From positions 5,418,413 to 5,482,412 of the forward strand of contig NZ_AP018227.1 in NCBI RefSeq assembly GCF_002368095.1: a stretch of 64,000 nucleotides of DNA. The letters run 5' to 3'. Below the pieces are notes generated by a model. The model was not told the origin of the DNA, ran no database searches, and saw nothing but the letters and a program-made list of their open reading frames with translations. The first letter of the stretch is position 1. Each line of letters begins with the position of its first letter. This document shows positions 9,725 through 19,154 of the stretch, piece after piece. The translations under genes were made by a program, and so were the position numbers. The stretch comes from Calothrix parasitica NIES-267 (lineage in GTDB: Bacteria; Cyanobacteriota; Cyanobacteriia; Cyanobacteriales; Nostocaceae).

Positions 9725-10405
9725 CTAAGTAATTTCTTTACCGAAACCTTTATTTCGCTCAATTGCTATTGGACTTATCTCACCATCCGTGAGAGTTATT
9801 TCTTCAATATAATTTCCATCAACTAGGTTACGAAAAACTTTAACGAGGCGATTTTTTAAGTCCACAACCCAATATTCTTTAATAGAAGCACAAGCATAAG
9901 TTTTTCTTTTAGTATCTAAGTCTTTACTTAAGCTAGTGTTCGCCTTCTTCAATTACCCAAAAAACATTTTCTGGGTACGGATGACGAGTTCTGTAAACTT
10001 GTCTAAGTGGTTGAACAATTGCTAAATCTGGTTCTGGTTCAGAACTTGTTTCTGGTATCGTTATTGGCTTTGCACCACGTACAAGTGCTTTTTCCCCCGA
10101 GATGGAACCTTAAAAAATGGGCAGGCTTTTTGTGTTAGCGAAGCGTTTCCGAAGGAAATAAGATGCCGGATACTGAACGAATTAATTGGTTTATGAAGCC
10201 TGCCCATTTTTTTACGGAAATTGTAACCAAGTAAAGAACGTAAATAGTCCGCAGCATCTGTACTTAACTGCGCGTGTAGTGGTCCCTCTGGAGGCATTTC
10301 TACAACTTCTCCATTCAATAATTCAACCTGACGACCATAAAGTAGACCAACTTCAATCATTCGGTGATAGTCTTCAAGCGTCCCTAAAGGCTGTAGTGAC
10401 AGTCA
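9725..10405 (-). pseudogene. Uma2-family (DUF820) nuclease gene, broken
   Basis: Uma2 proteins are restriction-nuclease-fold proteins very common in cyanobacteria. The N-terminal part (TLEDYHRMIEVGLLYG ... LLNGEVVEM) is readable from about 10405 to 10214. It is then interrupted by a 102 bp palindromic insert (10112-10213) and resumes as PEPDLAIVQPLRQVYRTRHP. After an in-frame stop and frameshift near 9945 comes the C-terminal part with EYWVVDL and a normal end. A second frameshift near 10385 separates the probable ATG from the body. With at least two frameshifts and an insertion it cannot make a full protein. Confidence 0.8.
10112..10213. mobile_element. MITE-like 102 bp insertion in the Uma2 gene
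   Basis: The ends are AAAAAATGGGCAGGCTT and its reverse complement AAGCCTGCCCATTTTTT; the interior has no gene. It splits the Uma2 coding sequence between LLGYNFRK and the downstream PEPDLA segment. The structure (terminal inverted repeats, no transposase, about 100 bp) is that of a non-autonomous element. I cannot fix the target duplication. Confidence 0.7.
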
Positions 10406-10588
10406 TCTTTAATTATTAGCTTTTGAAGAAGATGGAATATTTATTTATATTTTAAACGTAACGCTGGCTTTCAACACCCAGACGGTAACTGCTATTCAAA
10501 ATATGTTTTAAATTCTTACCAGATAAGGATTTTAGAAAGTTACTATTTTTTGCAAATTTTAAATAGTGCAATACTTTCAAGCACAATT

Positions 10589-10795
10589 ACTTGAGACATT
10601 CCCAATCTTCTTCCTCAACGATGGAACTAGAACTAACGCCGATTACCATTAGTTTTACCTTTACCAGCAATAGAAGTAGAAGCAGCACGACGTAATGTTC
10701 GTGGTTGTTGATATGAAATAATCGTTACAATTACACGAGCTTTCAATATTTCAGGCTCCGAACCTAACCATTTAATTTCACCGTCTTCAATTTTT
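10589..10795 (-). pseudogene. Remnant of an antitoxin-type gene
   Basis: The minus strand reads IEDGEIKWLGSEPEILKARVIVTII, then SIAGKGKTNG, and after a stop and shift a tail resembling EEEDWECLK. This is the pattern of a small antitoxin family common in cyanobacteria, in which an EDG.IKWL start and an IAGKGKTLGD motif precede an acidic DWECL end. A stop after NGNRR and the lack of an ATG show that it is decayed. No partner toxin gene is visible beside it. Confidence 0.5.
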
Positions 10796-10885
10796 TACTA
10801 GTAACTGATAACTAATAATCCCTCAAATACTTATTCCACCTATGAGAGAACAGTTACCGTCAATCATTTTTATTAACCACAATTT

Positions 10886-11006
10886 TAGGCAGTAGGCAGT
10901 AGGCAGTGGGCAGTAGATATAATTACCTTTTATAAAGCTTTAAACTCAGAACGCGCATTGAAATTAATACTTATTACCCACTGCCGACTGCCGATTGCCG
11001 ACTGCC
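10886..11006. repeat. Palindromic GGCAGT repeat overlapping the 3' end of the primase-like gene
   Basis: The left arm is GGCAGTAGGCAGTAGGCAGT (about 10888-10907). The right arm is CCACTGCCGACTGCCGATTG and following bases (about 10978-11006), roughly its complement. The right arm is translated as the last residues of the primase-like protein (AVGNRQSAVGNKY), so the repeat has replaced or extended the native C-terminus. Confidence 0.65.
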
Positions 11007-14000
11007 TTTTTTGTAACCACTGTCTGGCTACCTTGAGAGAACTGCTCGAAACCGGATTCAAAACTTGATAATCGCTCTTTTAATAACTCGATTGGAATTT
11101 CTACACAACTACGAGTCACCATTTCTGGGGGCTTTGGTAGTATAATCTCCCCATCTACATCAGCTCTAACGTTAACTTTCAAGCGCTGATAAGTAATCGA
11201 AGAATCGCGATCGCAATGAAATTTTTGCTTACTGTAAGTCTTCCCTCCCACTTTTTCTATCTGCTGTCGAATCATTTTTTGGCTGTAAGGCAGATTATTT
11301 TTAAAGTAACGAGACATCAATGACCAAACACCATGTAGATAAACAGCGAGAGATTTATAATTTCCGTTTTCAGGATTCCCATCTTCGGTAATTAATCTAC
11401 AATTCCATTCACCCACTTCAGTTTGCGATCGCAGCACTAAAAGCTTATCTACAAAGTCATCCAGTGAAGCTTTTTTCGATTCATCTTCATTCGCTTCACC
11501 ACACAATAAGCTTAAATAAGCCCAAACTTCTTCTGTTGAAACAACACCAGACAGTTGAGCTACTTTTAAAGCGTAGTAACCAATCAACGCTAAACTTGAA
11601 GCTAATCTTGCATGAGCCGCTGGTAATTTTACAATTAGCTGCGATTCTAAATCTTTGATTCCTTTTTGGTCATAACCAATTTTTATTAAATCTGGTAAAG
11701 CAGATGAACAGATACGGGACATCGCTCGTAATTCTGGGAAAGCAGCAGGGTTTGGATTTCCTGCAAACTCTAGTCGAATCAACCGTGACAGAATTATTGG
11801 GTCATCATCACCAATTGAATAGTTGGAAGCGACAATTAAAGGACTGTGGGGGTCTTGATTGTTTTCTCGCACAGAACGAGAACCCCCACCGAATTGAGAT
11901 TTGATTTGTTGACAAACCCAAGATATTTGAGTTTTATCCGGGTCATCGAGGAACTGAGTTAACCCACCCATCAGTTTGAAACGCTCGTGGTAGGCACTTT
12001 CAGATGCTTTATTAATCTTGGCTCTGTGGTCAAAGCCCAACAGAGAAAGTGCAGTAACTGCGGCGAGTGTTTTTCCCGTCCCTGCATCTCCATACAATCC
12101 CAATACTGGAAAAAAACCTTCTTCTTGTTGAATTTCATCGTAAAACAAACCAGCCACAGAAAATGCTGCTGTAAATAAAGCTGGCATAAATCCTTCTGCT
12201 CCAAAGAAGTTACGCATGGAATTTACCAAACGTGGTAATACATTTGGTTCTGGTTGAGTATTGATTTTAGGAACCGGAATTTTTTCTGAAGCAATCAACC
12301 TTTCATTTAAAACCCAGCCTGATTCTTCCTCAGTAATAATTGTTCCATCTTTTGAAATTTGGCAGTCGTGAAACACCCAAGTCCCATCTGATTGTCGTCC
12401 TAAACGTTCTGATAGTTTATAGGGCTTTCCACCACGTTCTCGGTATGCGGATAGTTCTTTATGCAAATACTTATGCAGTTCATCTACTTTCAATTTGTTT
12501 ACAAAATACACTTTTCCCGTTGCACGAGATAAACAGTTAATGAAATCCGTTACTTTGTTAAATGCTTCGGCTGGGACTACTACTCTATGCTGTTCTAGTG
12601 GCGGGTCATAAGTTCGTTTAACTTGCAGAACTAATCCCCCGTAATTGTCGTTAGTTCCGACTAACTCCCGTTCCACAATGAAACTAAAACCTGCTTTGGG
12701 AATCCATTTCCATTCTGTATTCACTTTTTTCCAATAACCTAATTCTGACCTATATGGATGTTGCACTGGAGCCGACCAATCTGACGTGTTGAACTGTACT
12801 GATTTATATAGCAAATAGTTACGGATGTCATCTGACCATAGTTTCATCCATTCATCTATTGAAATATAAGTAACAGTATGGCGCTTCCCCTGAAGAATTA
12901 AGTCGTCAATATCAAGGTCATCTTTGTTAAATTGTCCCCACCAAGCAATACGAATTTTACATTCCCATTCCTGTAATAGTTTGATTGTCTCGTGGTAACG
13001 GAGCATGATGTGCTGATTCGAGAGCATTCCTGCATCTACGTACAAGTCAATAACTAATTCGGATAAAGAAGTATTTTGCTCAGTCGCAGCTTTTTCTAAA
13101 TATCGTTTGAACAGTTTTGGGCTACAATCCCAGGCTGCTCCAGATGCTCCGATAATTATTTGCTTTAGGTTACAGGCAGCCGACCAAGCTTTCAAAACTC
13201 CTTCAGCCAAACCGATTGATGGTAATTCAATCGATTCTGGGCGACAGAATGCAAGCGGCATTTCTCCATTATCTAAGCGAGGACTATTACCACCTTTTGG
13301 TGCAGAGGAACCCCACTTGTATTTGCCACTACTAGTATCATCTGGACGAATTTGGAATGCGATGATTTGTTGAAATTCGTTGTGAATTGGAAGGAATAAC
13401 CCAGATTGACCAGATAAATATAAGTTGCTATCTGCTGTAACTACACCGGGTAAATCGGCGCTGACATTTTCTACAAGCTGTTTTGACCATGAACGAAAAC
13501 CAACTAAATCAACAAAATCTCCCAATCCACGTATATCTGTTAAATGATTAAGGTGAGTTTGATTTAATGGAATCGCTGATAATATTGAACGATATTGCTT
13601 ATCTCTTTCTTCTTCACTCACAACTGATGAAAAAGAAACATTTTTCTTCTCTTTCGTATCTAAAGGAGGAGGTTGATTGTTTTGTTTCTTAGTTTCACGA
13701 AGCGTAGCACAGTGATGAGCGTTCAATTTATTAGATTGCGAAAAATGTGACGGGTAAGCTTTCTGAACGGCGTTAAGCGAAGCTCTACCGAAGGTAATCG
13801 CCCACGAAGAAGGTCGCCGGGTTAAATCACTTATCTCTTTGCAGCTTGCTCTCTTCCCTTGACTCTGTAGGGTTTTGGCTGCTGTTAATAATTCATCAAC
13901 TACGTAAGAAGAGATGAAAGAATGTCCCATACCATCCGACAATTCTCGAACATGAACATAACCAGATGGTACGGAATTTGGTGTGGAGTGGAAGCAATAA

Positions 14001-14104
14001 ATGCTACCATCGTCATTTATTTTACAACTACCTTTAGTGTTACCGCAAACAGGACAAGGCTGCTGCTTGTTTGAATATCTTCCTTTTTTATGGTTTCTCG
14101 ACAT
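10964..14104 (-). CDS. Primase/helicase-like replication protein of the ICE (zinc finger, DUF3854-like, P-loop ATPase)
   Basis: 1046 residues. The N-terminus holds a primase-type zinc-binding motif (CPVC at 17-20, further Cys at 27 and 37). The middle (about 210-420) resembles the Toprim-like DUF3854 domain, with GLAEGVLKAWSAACNLKQI followed by an IDLYVDAG strand. The C-terminal part is a helicase-like ATPase with Walker A GDAGTGKT near residue 675 and FLDDPD as a Walker B-like element. Such proteins are found on cyanobacterial plasmids and integrated elements and are thought to start or drive replication. The last 13 residues come from a palindromic repeat. Role in this element is inferred. 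Confidence 0.7.
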   Translation of the reverse strand: MSRNHKKGRYSNKQQPCPVCGNTKGSCKINDDGSIYCFHSTPNSVPSGYVHVRELSDGMGHSFISSYVVDELLTAAKTLQSQGKRASCKEISDLTRRPSSWAITFGRASLNAVQKAYPSHFSQSNKLNAHHCATLRETKKQNNQPPPLDTKEKKNVSFSSVVSEEERDKQYRSILSAIPLNQTHLNHLTDIRGLGDFVDLVGFRSWSKQLVENVSADLPGVVTADSNLYLSGQSGLFLPIHNEFQQIIAFQIRPDDTSSGKYKWGSSAPKGGNSPRLDNGEMPLAFCRPESIELPSIGLAEGVLKAWSAACNLKQIIIGASGAAWDCSPKLFKRYLEKAATEQNTSLSELVIDLYVDAGMLSNQHIMLRYHETIKLLQEWECKIRIAWWGQFNKDDLDIDDLILQGKRHTVTYISIDEWMKLWSDDIRNYLLYKSVQFNTSDWSAPVQHPYRSELGYWKKVNTEWKWIPKAGFSFIVERELVGTNDNYGGLVLQVKRTYDPPLEQHRVVVPAEAFNKVTDFINCLSRATGKVYFVNKLKVDELHKYLHKELSAYRERGGKPYKLSERLGRQSDGTWVFHDCQISKDGTIITEEESGWVLNERLIASEKIPVPKINTQPEPNVLPRLVNSMRNFFGAEGFMPALFTAAFSVAGLFYDEIQQEEGFFPVLGLYGDAGTGKTLAAVTALSLLGFDHRAKINKASESAYHERFKLMGGLTQFLDDPDKTQISWVCQQIKSQFGGGSRSVRENNQDPHSPLIVASNYSIGDDDPIILSRLIRLEFAGNPNPAAFPELRAMSRICSSALPDLIKIGYDQKGIKDLESQLIVKLPAAHARLASSLALIGYYALKVAQLSGVVSTEEVWAYLSLLCGEANEDESKKASLDDFVDKLLVLRSQTEVGEWNCRLITEDGNPENGNYKSLAVYLHGVWSLMSRYFKNNLPYSQKMIRQQIEKVGGKTYSKQKFHCDRDSSITYQRLKVNVRADVDGEIILPKPPEMVTRSCVEIPIELLKERLSSFESGFEQFSQGSQTVVTKKAVGNRQSAVGNKY

Positions 14105-14182
14105 GGGATATAATTCTCACTATTGAGAAATTTTTACGTTGTCTTCGATAATCCGATCTGCGCGGAAGCGTTGGCGCATCAA

Positions 14183-14929
14183 CTAATGATTATTCAGCAG
14201 CCCTTCAGACTGAAAAATAAATTCCAATGCTTCTTGGGGATAGTTACCAACAGTTCCAAACATTGAATCAAAAACCTCTTCTTTTCGCATTCCATTCTTG
14301 CGACAATAAGCAGATGCTTTTCTTCCCAAACTATTTGCCTGAGATTTACCAAGTTTTATTTTATGAAGATTTGCGTAACCAACAACTGTAAAATAGTGAC
14401 CTTTGGGCGATTCGATGCGGTCAAGTTCTGCATCTATCCCCTCCAACCATTTATCGTGTGCTTCAAACGACTCTGTTAAATGTTCGGTTTTAGCCAAAAG
14501 TATACGCTGCTGACACTCTATTTGACATTGAATTTCTAAAAATTTGGATAATTTTTGATTAACCTCTAACCCCAATTGCAATGTTTTGTATTTTTGGGAA
14601 CGCCATTCTTTCTCTAATTGTAAATACCACTTTCTCACCTCTCGACCTTTTTCTGTTCGTGCCATCATTGCAAATGACTTAGCACAGTCGATTGTCAGCA
14701 TCAGCTTTTCTAACTGAGTACCCCCTCCCTGAGAGCGTTTCACCACATTATCCGAAATGATAATGTGGTCAAAGTCTTGCCCTGTAGTAAATCCAGCTTT
14801 TTCAAATGCCCGTTTTGCATTACCCTTTGTACTGAATTCTAACCATTGCCAATAGATATCAAAATCCACAGGAAACTGTTCTTCTGACTCTAGTTGAGCC
14901 AGTATTTCTTGCTTTATAAGATTATTCAC
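14183..14929 (-). CDS. AntA/AntB-type antirepressor-like DNA-associated protein
   Basis: 248 residues. The N-terminal 110 residues match the AntA/AntB antirepressor pattern: FDIYWQWLEFSTKGNAKRAF, a central TQLEKLMLTIDCAKSFAMMA and then GREVRKWYLQLEKEW. In phages this domain relieves repression of lytic or excision genes. A helical segment (about 110-160) and a C-terminal domain of about 85 residues follow, the latter possibly a second DNA-binding unit (HYFTVVGYANLHKIKL). It lies 78 bp upstream of the primase-like gene on the same strand and could control element mobilisation. The family call is fairly firm, the role inferred. Confidence 0.72.
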   Translation of the reverse strand: MNNLIKQEILAQLESEEQFPVDFDIYWQWLEFSTKGNAKRAFEKAGFTTGQDFDHIIISDNVVKRSQGGGTQLEKLMLTIDCAKSFAMMARTEKGREVRKWYLQLEKEWRSQKYKTLQLGLEVNQKLSKFLEIQCQIECQQRILLAKTEHLTESFEAHDKWLEGIDAELDRIESPKGHYFTVVGYANLHKIKLGKSQANSLGRKASAYCRKNGMRKEEVFDSMFGTVGNYPQEALEFIFQSEGLLNNH

Positions 14930-16342
14930 TTGTACATTACCTAGAATAGTTTAACGCCATAAACATTTCGCGCCCCCTGCCTTGCTCCCGCAGTAAAGCA
15001 GGCATTGCGTACATTTCAAGTTCATCCCAGAATTACAAAGAACGTCCGAGCTAATTTGAGCAAGATTTCTTATCGATTTTATGTCCAGACTGAGCGTAAA
15101 TCTCGCACCGTTTAGTTGTTGTGCTTGAATACAAAATATGCACCCGCTTATTCAAACAAAACAGAAGATTTTTAAGTAATTTTATCAGTTGCGCTTAATA
15201 CTTATTTCCAAATATTGAATGTATTGAACTAAAAACAAATCATCCAAAAGGAATAAAAAACATTCTTTATTTACTAATGCCTATCAGATAAATACATAAA
15301 ATGTATTAGGTATTCTCGTCTTTACTATATTTGATACATATACTTGTTAGTAGATTTTAAATATAACTACGTAAACGAGAATCTTCTGTTTTGATATGCT
15401 ATATTGCTTTCATTTTTGTCTTTCTTGAATGAGAAATAAAAGTATGAATTTGCTTGCTAGTTTAATGTTTATCCATTTATATTTTTTGATAAACACCTAT
15501 TTAAATCAGCAATAAAATAAAATTCTGAAAGATGATTTTCTATAAATATCCAACGTTAAAAATATTACATCTGAACATAACCAATTTATTCTATATTTTT
15601 TAGTATTTCAATCATAATCAGCATAATAAACCGATATAAGCTATTTGTAATAGTAATCCGAGAAATTTTAGAGAAATGGTCTTAAAAATCCAGAGAAAGT
15701 TCAGTATTCGGTTATTAGCTATATGATTAGGCACTTTCATTATTAAGTGTCTTATTATCTACTATCAATGTATCCCTTGATATGAGCATTTATGATGAAT
15801 ATCAGTGCTTATGGTGGCTACGTATAAAATTGCAATAAATAGCTAAATTTATATACAGCTTGATTTTTGCTTGAAATTCTTTAACCGCTGAAAAATTGCC
15901 AAATATAGCCAACGAATGTATAAATAGTTGAAGGAATTGATGATGTGTTGTTTGATTGTTTGCTTTATCCGGTAAATTAAGTGAATTGATTTTATTTAAA
16001 GTTAGTACCTCTTTGTTTTTGTGGTATGGAGCAAAGAAAGTCTTAGCTTTAGAGAAAGGTGAATTCGAGTTTCACCTGTAAGTTTTGAGTTAAGTAATTA
16101 ACTAAAAATAAATAAAACATAGGCTGCGCTACCAAAAAGGGCAGTTGGCATTCACGCGAAGCGTGTGGATCATCGGCAATCGGCAGTAGTAAAAGAAACG
16201 GTCTTACTACTCGAAAAGTTTAAAGCCACCATTGCAAGATTATTTATAAAGTTACGACTGCCGCTCATCTCGAAGAGATGGTTCTGTGCCTACTTACGAC
16301 TGCCTCTTCACCTACATATTGATTGTATTTAGGAAAAACACG
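14930..16342. other. Long AT-rich intergenic stretch inside the ICE
   Basis: About 1.4 kb with no gene that I can support. It is very AT-rich (15150-15950), which would suit an origin of transfer or replication, but I found no defined iterons or nic site. Near its right end (16135-16310) it carries short GGCAGT/ACTGCC segments of the ICE repeat family, including CGGCAATCGGCAGTAG and ACGACTGCCGCTC. Confidence 0.4.
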
Positions 16343-16627
16343 ATGTTTCAGTTTGCTAATAAACATTTAGCTTCTTCGAGGCTAAATTTAAGTTGCGCTA
16401 CGCTCAAGAAATATCGATTAGATGGAACGTGGATTGAAGGAACTCATTGGATAAAAGTTAATAGTCGCTGTGTTCTTTACAATCTTGAATTAATCCAAGA
16501 TTGGTTGCACAATCGTTACGACCCAATAGCTCATCACAGAGCAATTGATTTGTATCATGCGAGTTTAGCAAGTAATAAAAAACGTAATTCCCAAAAAATC
16601 CAAAAACAAAGTTTGAAGCGTAATTGA
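16343..16627 (+). CDS. Excisionase-like small DNA-binding protein
   Basis: 94 residues from the ATG at 16343, chosen because AGGA lies about 9 bases upstream; a longer frame begins inside a repeat and is less likely. The core (LNLSCATLKKYRLDGTWIEG, then HWIKVNSRCVLYN and WLHNR) looks like a winged helix-turn-helix of the excisionase/MerR-like type. The C-terminus is very basic. It converges on the integrase gene about 270 bp away, so a role as recombination directionality factor is a reasonable inference. Confidence 0.55.
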   Translation: MFQFANKHLASSRLNLSCATLKKYRLDGTWIEGTHWIKVNSRCVLYNLELIQDWLHNRYDPIAHHRAIDLYHASLASNKKRNSQKIQKQSLKRN

Positions 16628-16671
16628 AAATTTTTCAACATATTTATGTCAGCACCCTGAATGCAAATGAG

Positions 16672-16892
16672 GGGCAGTCGAAAGTAGGCAGTAGGCAGTA
16701 GTAACCTCATTATTTGTGGGGCTAAGAAGTTCGGATATATTTTTTCTCGTACTACGTCGGACTGTTAGCGCAGTGTGTCCAGAACGGACATAAAAAAATT
16801 GTCCTGCATTCATAAATAATGATGTCTTAAAACCCCTGAACTCTTCCTCTAAAACTCGTTTTACTACTGCCAACTGCCGACTGCCTACTGCC
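16672..16892. repeat. Palindromic GGCAGT repeat downstream of the integrase
   Basis: The left arm contains AGTAGGCAGTAGGCAGTAGT and the right arm TTACTACTGCCAACTGCCGA with CTGCCTACTGCC, so the ends are inverted copies. The interior holds a further GTCCGACGTAGTACG-like stretch. A 74-codon open frame in it is a by-product of the palindrome. It separates the convergent integrase and excisionase-like genes. Confidence 0.65.
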
Positions 16893-16901
16893 TTTTTTTA
16901 T

Positions 16902-18077
16902 TTAAAAATCTGGCACAACAATCTCTCGACTTTGACCCGCATAATGACGATAAATTATCTCTGGCGAATTACCAACTAGCATTGCGACATCCTTCACATT
17001 CATTCCATTCTTTAATGCCAAGGTAATAAAGGTGTGTCGAGTTTGGTAAAGCTTGCGGTATTCAATACCATTAAGCTTTTGTAGCGTTGCTCTCCAGCCT
17101 CGATTCGTAAAGTTGTGGATATCAATCCACTTATTCTCTTTTGAGGGAAACAATTTGTCTTCATCATTGGCACGAGCAGGTTTTATTGATTTCAAAAATT
17201 CTGCTAAGCGAGAATTAATCGGAAAATTCCGTTTCTTCTGAGTCTTCAAGCCTTTTTTACAAATTAATCCAGACTCAGAAACCACTACGGCTTGTTCAAA
17301 ACGAATGAAGCTAAAGTCTTTAGAAATGTGTTTCCACTGCAAGCCAGCACCTTCTGATGGTCTGCAACCTGTTAGGAACAGAAATTCAATCAAAGGCGTG
17401 TAATGCTTGTAATAGCGGCTATCTTTAAAAGCCTGGATAATCCTGTCGCGTTCTTCTTGAGTAAATGCATTAATGTCAGCATCCTCCTTTGAAGCTTTGG
17501 GAATCTTGATATCGCTTGCCATATCCCCAAAGGGATTTTCTTCTATTAAGCTGGACTTTACAGCCCAATCGCAGCAAGCTGAAATTTGGGTTAACATCCG
17601 TTTGCAAGAATTTGGAGTTTTATTAGCAACCAACCAATCTCGAATTGCTACTGCTTTATCAAGAGTTTTGAAAGGTAGATGGGTGTTAATGCAGTTCCGA
17701 ACTCTTTGAACGTCCTTAGCTAAGGTACTAGGAGACAAACTACTACGCTTGAAATCAATATAGCTTTCCCATAAATCAGCCAGGGATGCAGCTACTTGTG
17801 TCGGTTGTGGAGGTGGTGTAGATGCTTTAACTCTAGCGACTAAAGATTCCGGCTTATACTTAGCTAAAGTTGGGTCAAAATTTCCCGATAACATATCAAG
17901 CTCAATTTGCTTGGCTTTCATAACTGCCAGCTTCCGGTTGGCTAGCGTATCTGAAAACCCAGTTGAAAGATAATAACGTTTTCCTGCGAAACGGAAAACA
18001 AGCTGTAAACGTTCGTGGGAGATTTTTATTTGAACAGTACCTTTGGATGATTTACGTTTTGGGGATTGGCTAGTCAT
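16902..18077 (-). CDS. int: Tyrosine recombinase (ICE integrase)
   Basis: 391 residues from the ATG at 18077, chosen over the GTG at 18101 because AGGAG lies 7 bases upstream of it. The N-terminal arm-type DNA-binding domain (VQIKISHERLQLVFRFAGKR) is followed by a core-binding domain. The catalytic domain has the first Arg in TGCRPSEGAGLQW, the second in YQTRHTFITLALKNG, and the Tyr nucleophile in IYRHYAG. The usual first His of HxxR is Tyr and the GH before the nucleophile is GN, variants I believe are tolerated in this family. It lies 200 bp from the 3' end of tRNA-Phe, the classic integration target, and so marks the ICE border. Confidence 0.92.
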   Translation of the reverse strand: MTSQSPKRKSSKGTVQIKISHERLQLVFRFAGKRYYLSTGFSDTLANRKLAVMKAKQIELDMLSGNFDPTLAKYKPESLVARVKASTPPPQPTQVAASLADLWESYIDFKRSSLSPSTLAKDVQRVRNCINTHLPFKTLDKAVAIRDWLVANKTPNSCKRMLTQISACCDWAVKSSLIEENPFGDMASDIKIPKASKEDADINAFTQEERDRIIQAFKDSRYYKHYTPLIEFLFLTGCRPSEGAGLQWKHISKDFSFIRFEQAVVVSESGLICKKGLKTQKKRNFPINSRLAEFLKSIKPARANDEDKLFPSKENKWIDIHNFTNRGWRATLQKLNGIEYRKLYQTRHTFITLALKNGMNVKDVAMLVGNSPEIIYRHYAGQSREIVVPDF

Positions 18078-18233
18078 AGGGAACTCCTGAAACCGCGTCA
18101 CAGAACGCGCTTAAAATTACCCCCAATTTACCCCCAAAATTTAGCTAAACATATCCAAATATGTCCAACATGGCTATTTTTTACACCACAGTTACACCTC
18201 CGTAAATCGCTGAAACGGGGTTTTAGCGGCATT
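18078..18233 (-). promoter_or_regulatory. Integrase leader and probable attachment-site flank
   Basis: The 156 bp between the integrase start and the terminator contain two direct ACCCCCAA/ATTT units (near 18120-18140) and the near-palindrome CATATCCAAATATGTCC. These may be recombinase or directionality-factor arm sites. The crossover itself is expected at the 3' end of the tRNA. Inference only. Confidence 0.3.
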
Positions 18234-18268
18234 AAAAAACCCCCAGAAGCGTTGGCTGCTGGGGGTTT
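18234..18268 (-). terminator. Rho-independent terminator after tRNA-Phe
   Basis: Read on the minus strand: AAACCCCCAG, a loop, CTGGGGG and a run of six or more T. The stem is seven strong pairs plus A-T extension. It lies 9 bp beyond the tRNA 3' end, so it ends the tRNA transcript and shields it from the integrase gene. Confidence 0.85.
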
Positions 18269-18277
18269 CATCTTGTA

Positions 18278-18350
<73 letters not shown>

Positions 18351-18812
18351 GTGTTTATTTGACCTACGATTAAAGAATATAGCAAACTTATCTTTCTTTT
18401 GCAATAGTTTCATCAAAATATTTATTTATATAAATTTAATTGACAATTTTGCCAAATGTAAGGCGACGAAAAAGCTGCTACTTTACAAAAACCAGATTCC
18501 AAGAAAAATTGCGCTTGAATGCTCTGTTGAGGATAATCCTGAGGAGTACCTTCTGGCAGAGTATGCTCTTGAAGGCGTAACTGTATGCAATTCATAAGCT
18601 ATAGCAACAATAGATAAAAGTAAAATAGTTTTACCACAACGATATAATTGTACTAGATACAAATAACACCCATATTTGATATTGGGTTTACAGCTAACAA
18701 AATTTGTTTTTGCAGGGTTAATAATGAAAGATATGCTGCGACTGAGAAAAAATGCTCCATAACCAATAAAATTGTATCGAGAGTATTGTATTTCAATCTT
18801 CAGACTTGATTC
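18351..18812. other. Intergenic region between tRNA-Phe and the ArsR-family gene
   Basis: No gene that I can support. Both strands contain open frames; a plus-strand one with the segment VEDNPEEYLLAEYALEGV ends at about 18596 but has no start codon, and could be a decayed gene end. The region should contain the promoter and operator of the downstream metal-type repressor; I see no convincing 12-2-12 inverted repeat. Confidence 0.35.
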
Positions 18813-19154
18813 TTGTTCTATATAAATAAAAAAGTGCAATCTATTGATAAAAAACCCATCAATCAAGAAAAAGCTCAAAGAATGGCAGATTTTTTTAGCT
18901 TTTTAGGAGATGCTAATCGTTTAAGAATTCTTTCGCTGTTAGCAGAGAAAGAACTTTGTGTTAGTGATTTAGCAGCCATTTTAGAAATGAGCGAATCAGC
19001 TGTTTCTCACCAATTACGAAACTTACGAATTATGCGTTTGGTCAGTTATCGAAAGCAAGGTAGACGAGTTTTCTATCAACTCCATGATAGTCACGTATTA
19101 CATCTCTATCAATCTGTTGCCGAGCATATAGATGAGAAAGACGAAATATCCTAA
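18813..19154 (+). CDS. SmtB/ArsR-family metal-responsive repressor, zinc-type
   Basis: 113 residues from TTG at 18813; a GTG at 18834 is an equally good start. The winged-helix core ([20 protein letters not shown], then [14 protein letters not shown] and [14 protein letters not shown]) is close to SmtB as I remember it. The alpha-5 zinc ligands are present: Asp92, His94, His105 and Glu108. Cys49 and Asp52 of the alpha-3 side are present, but the N-terminal Cys/His partners are not, so I expect an alpha-5 sensor. It should repress a zinc-handling gene and let go on metal binding. No metallothionein or zinc exporter is next to it, so the target is unclear; the downstream porin is one candidate. 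Confidence 0.85.
   Translation: MFYINKKVQSIDKKPINQEKAQRMADFFSFLGDANRLRILSLLAEKELCVSDLAAILEMSESAVSHQLRNLRIMRLVSYRKQGRRVFYQLHDSHVLHLYQSVAEHIDEKDEIS

Noticed and set aside
18234-18268. Hairpin as an attachment-site palindrome
   Set aside because: The G/C stem followed by a T run on the tRNA strand is better explained as the tRNA terminator.
18483-18878. 131-codon minus-strand frame before the ArsR-family gene
   Set aside because: It overlaps the start of the conserved repressor gene on the other strand and has unusual composition; no domain seen.
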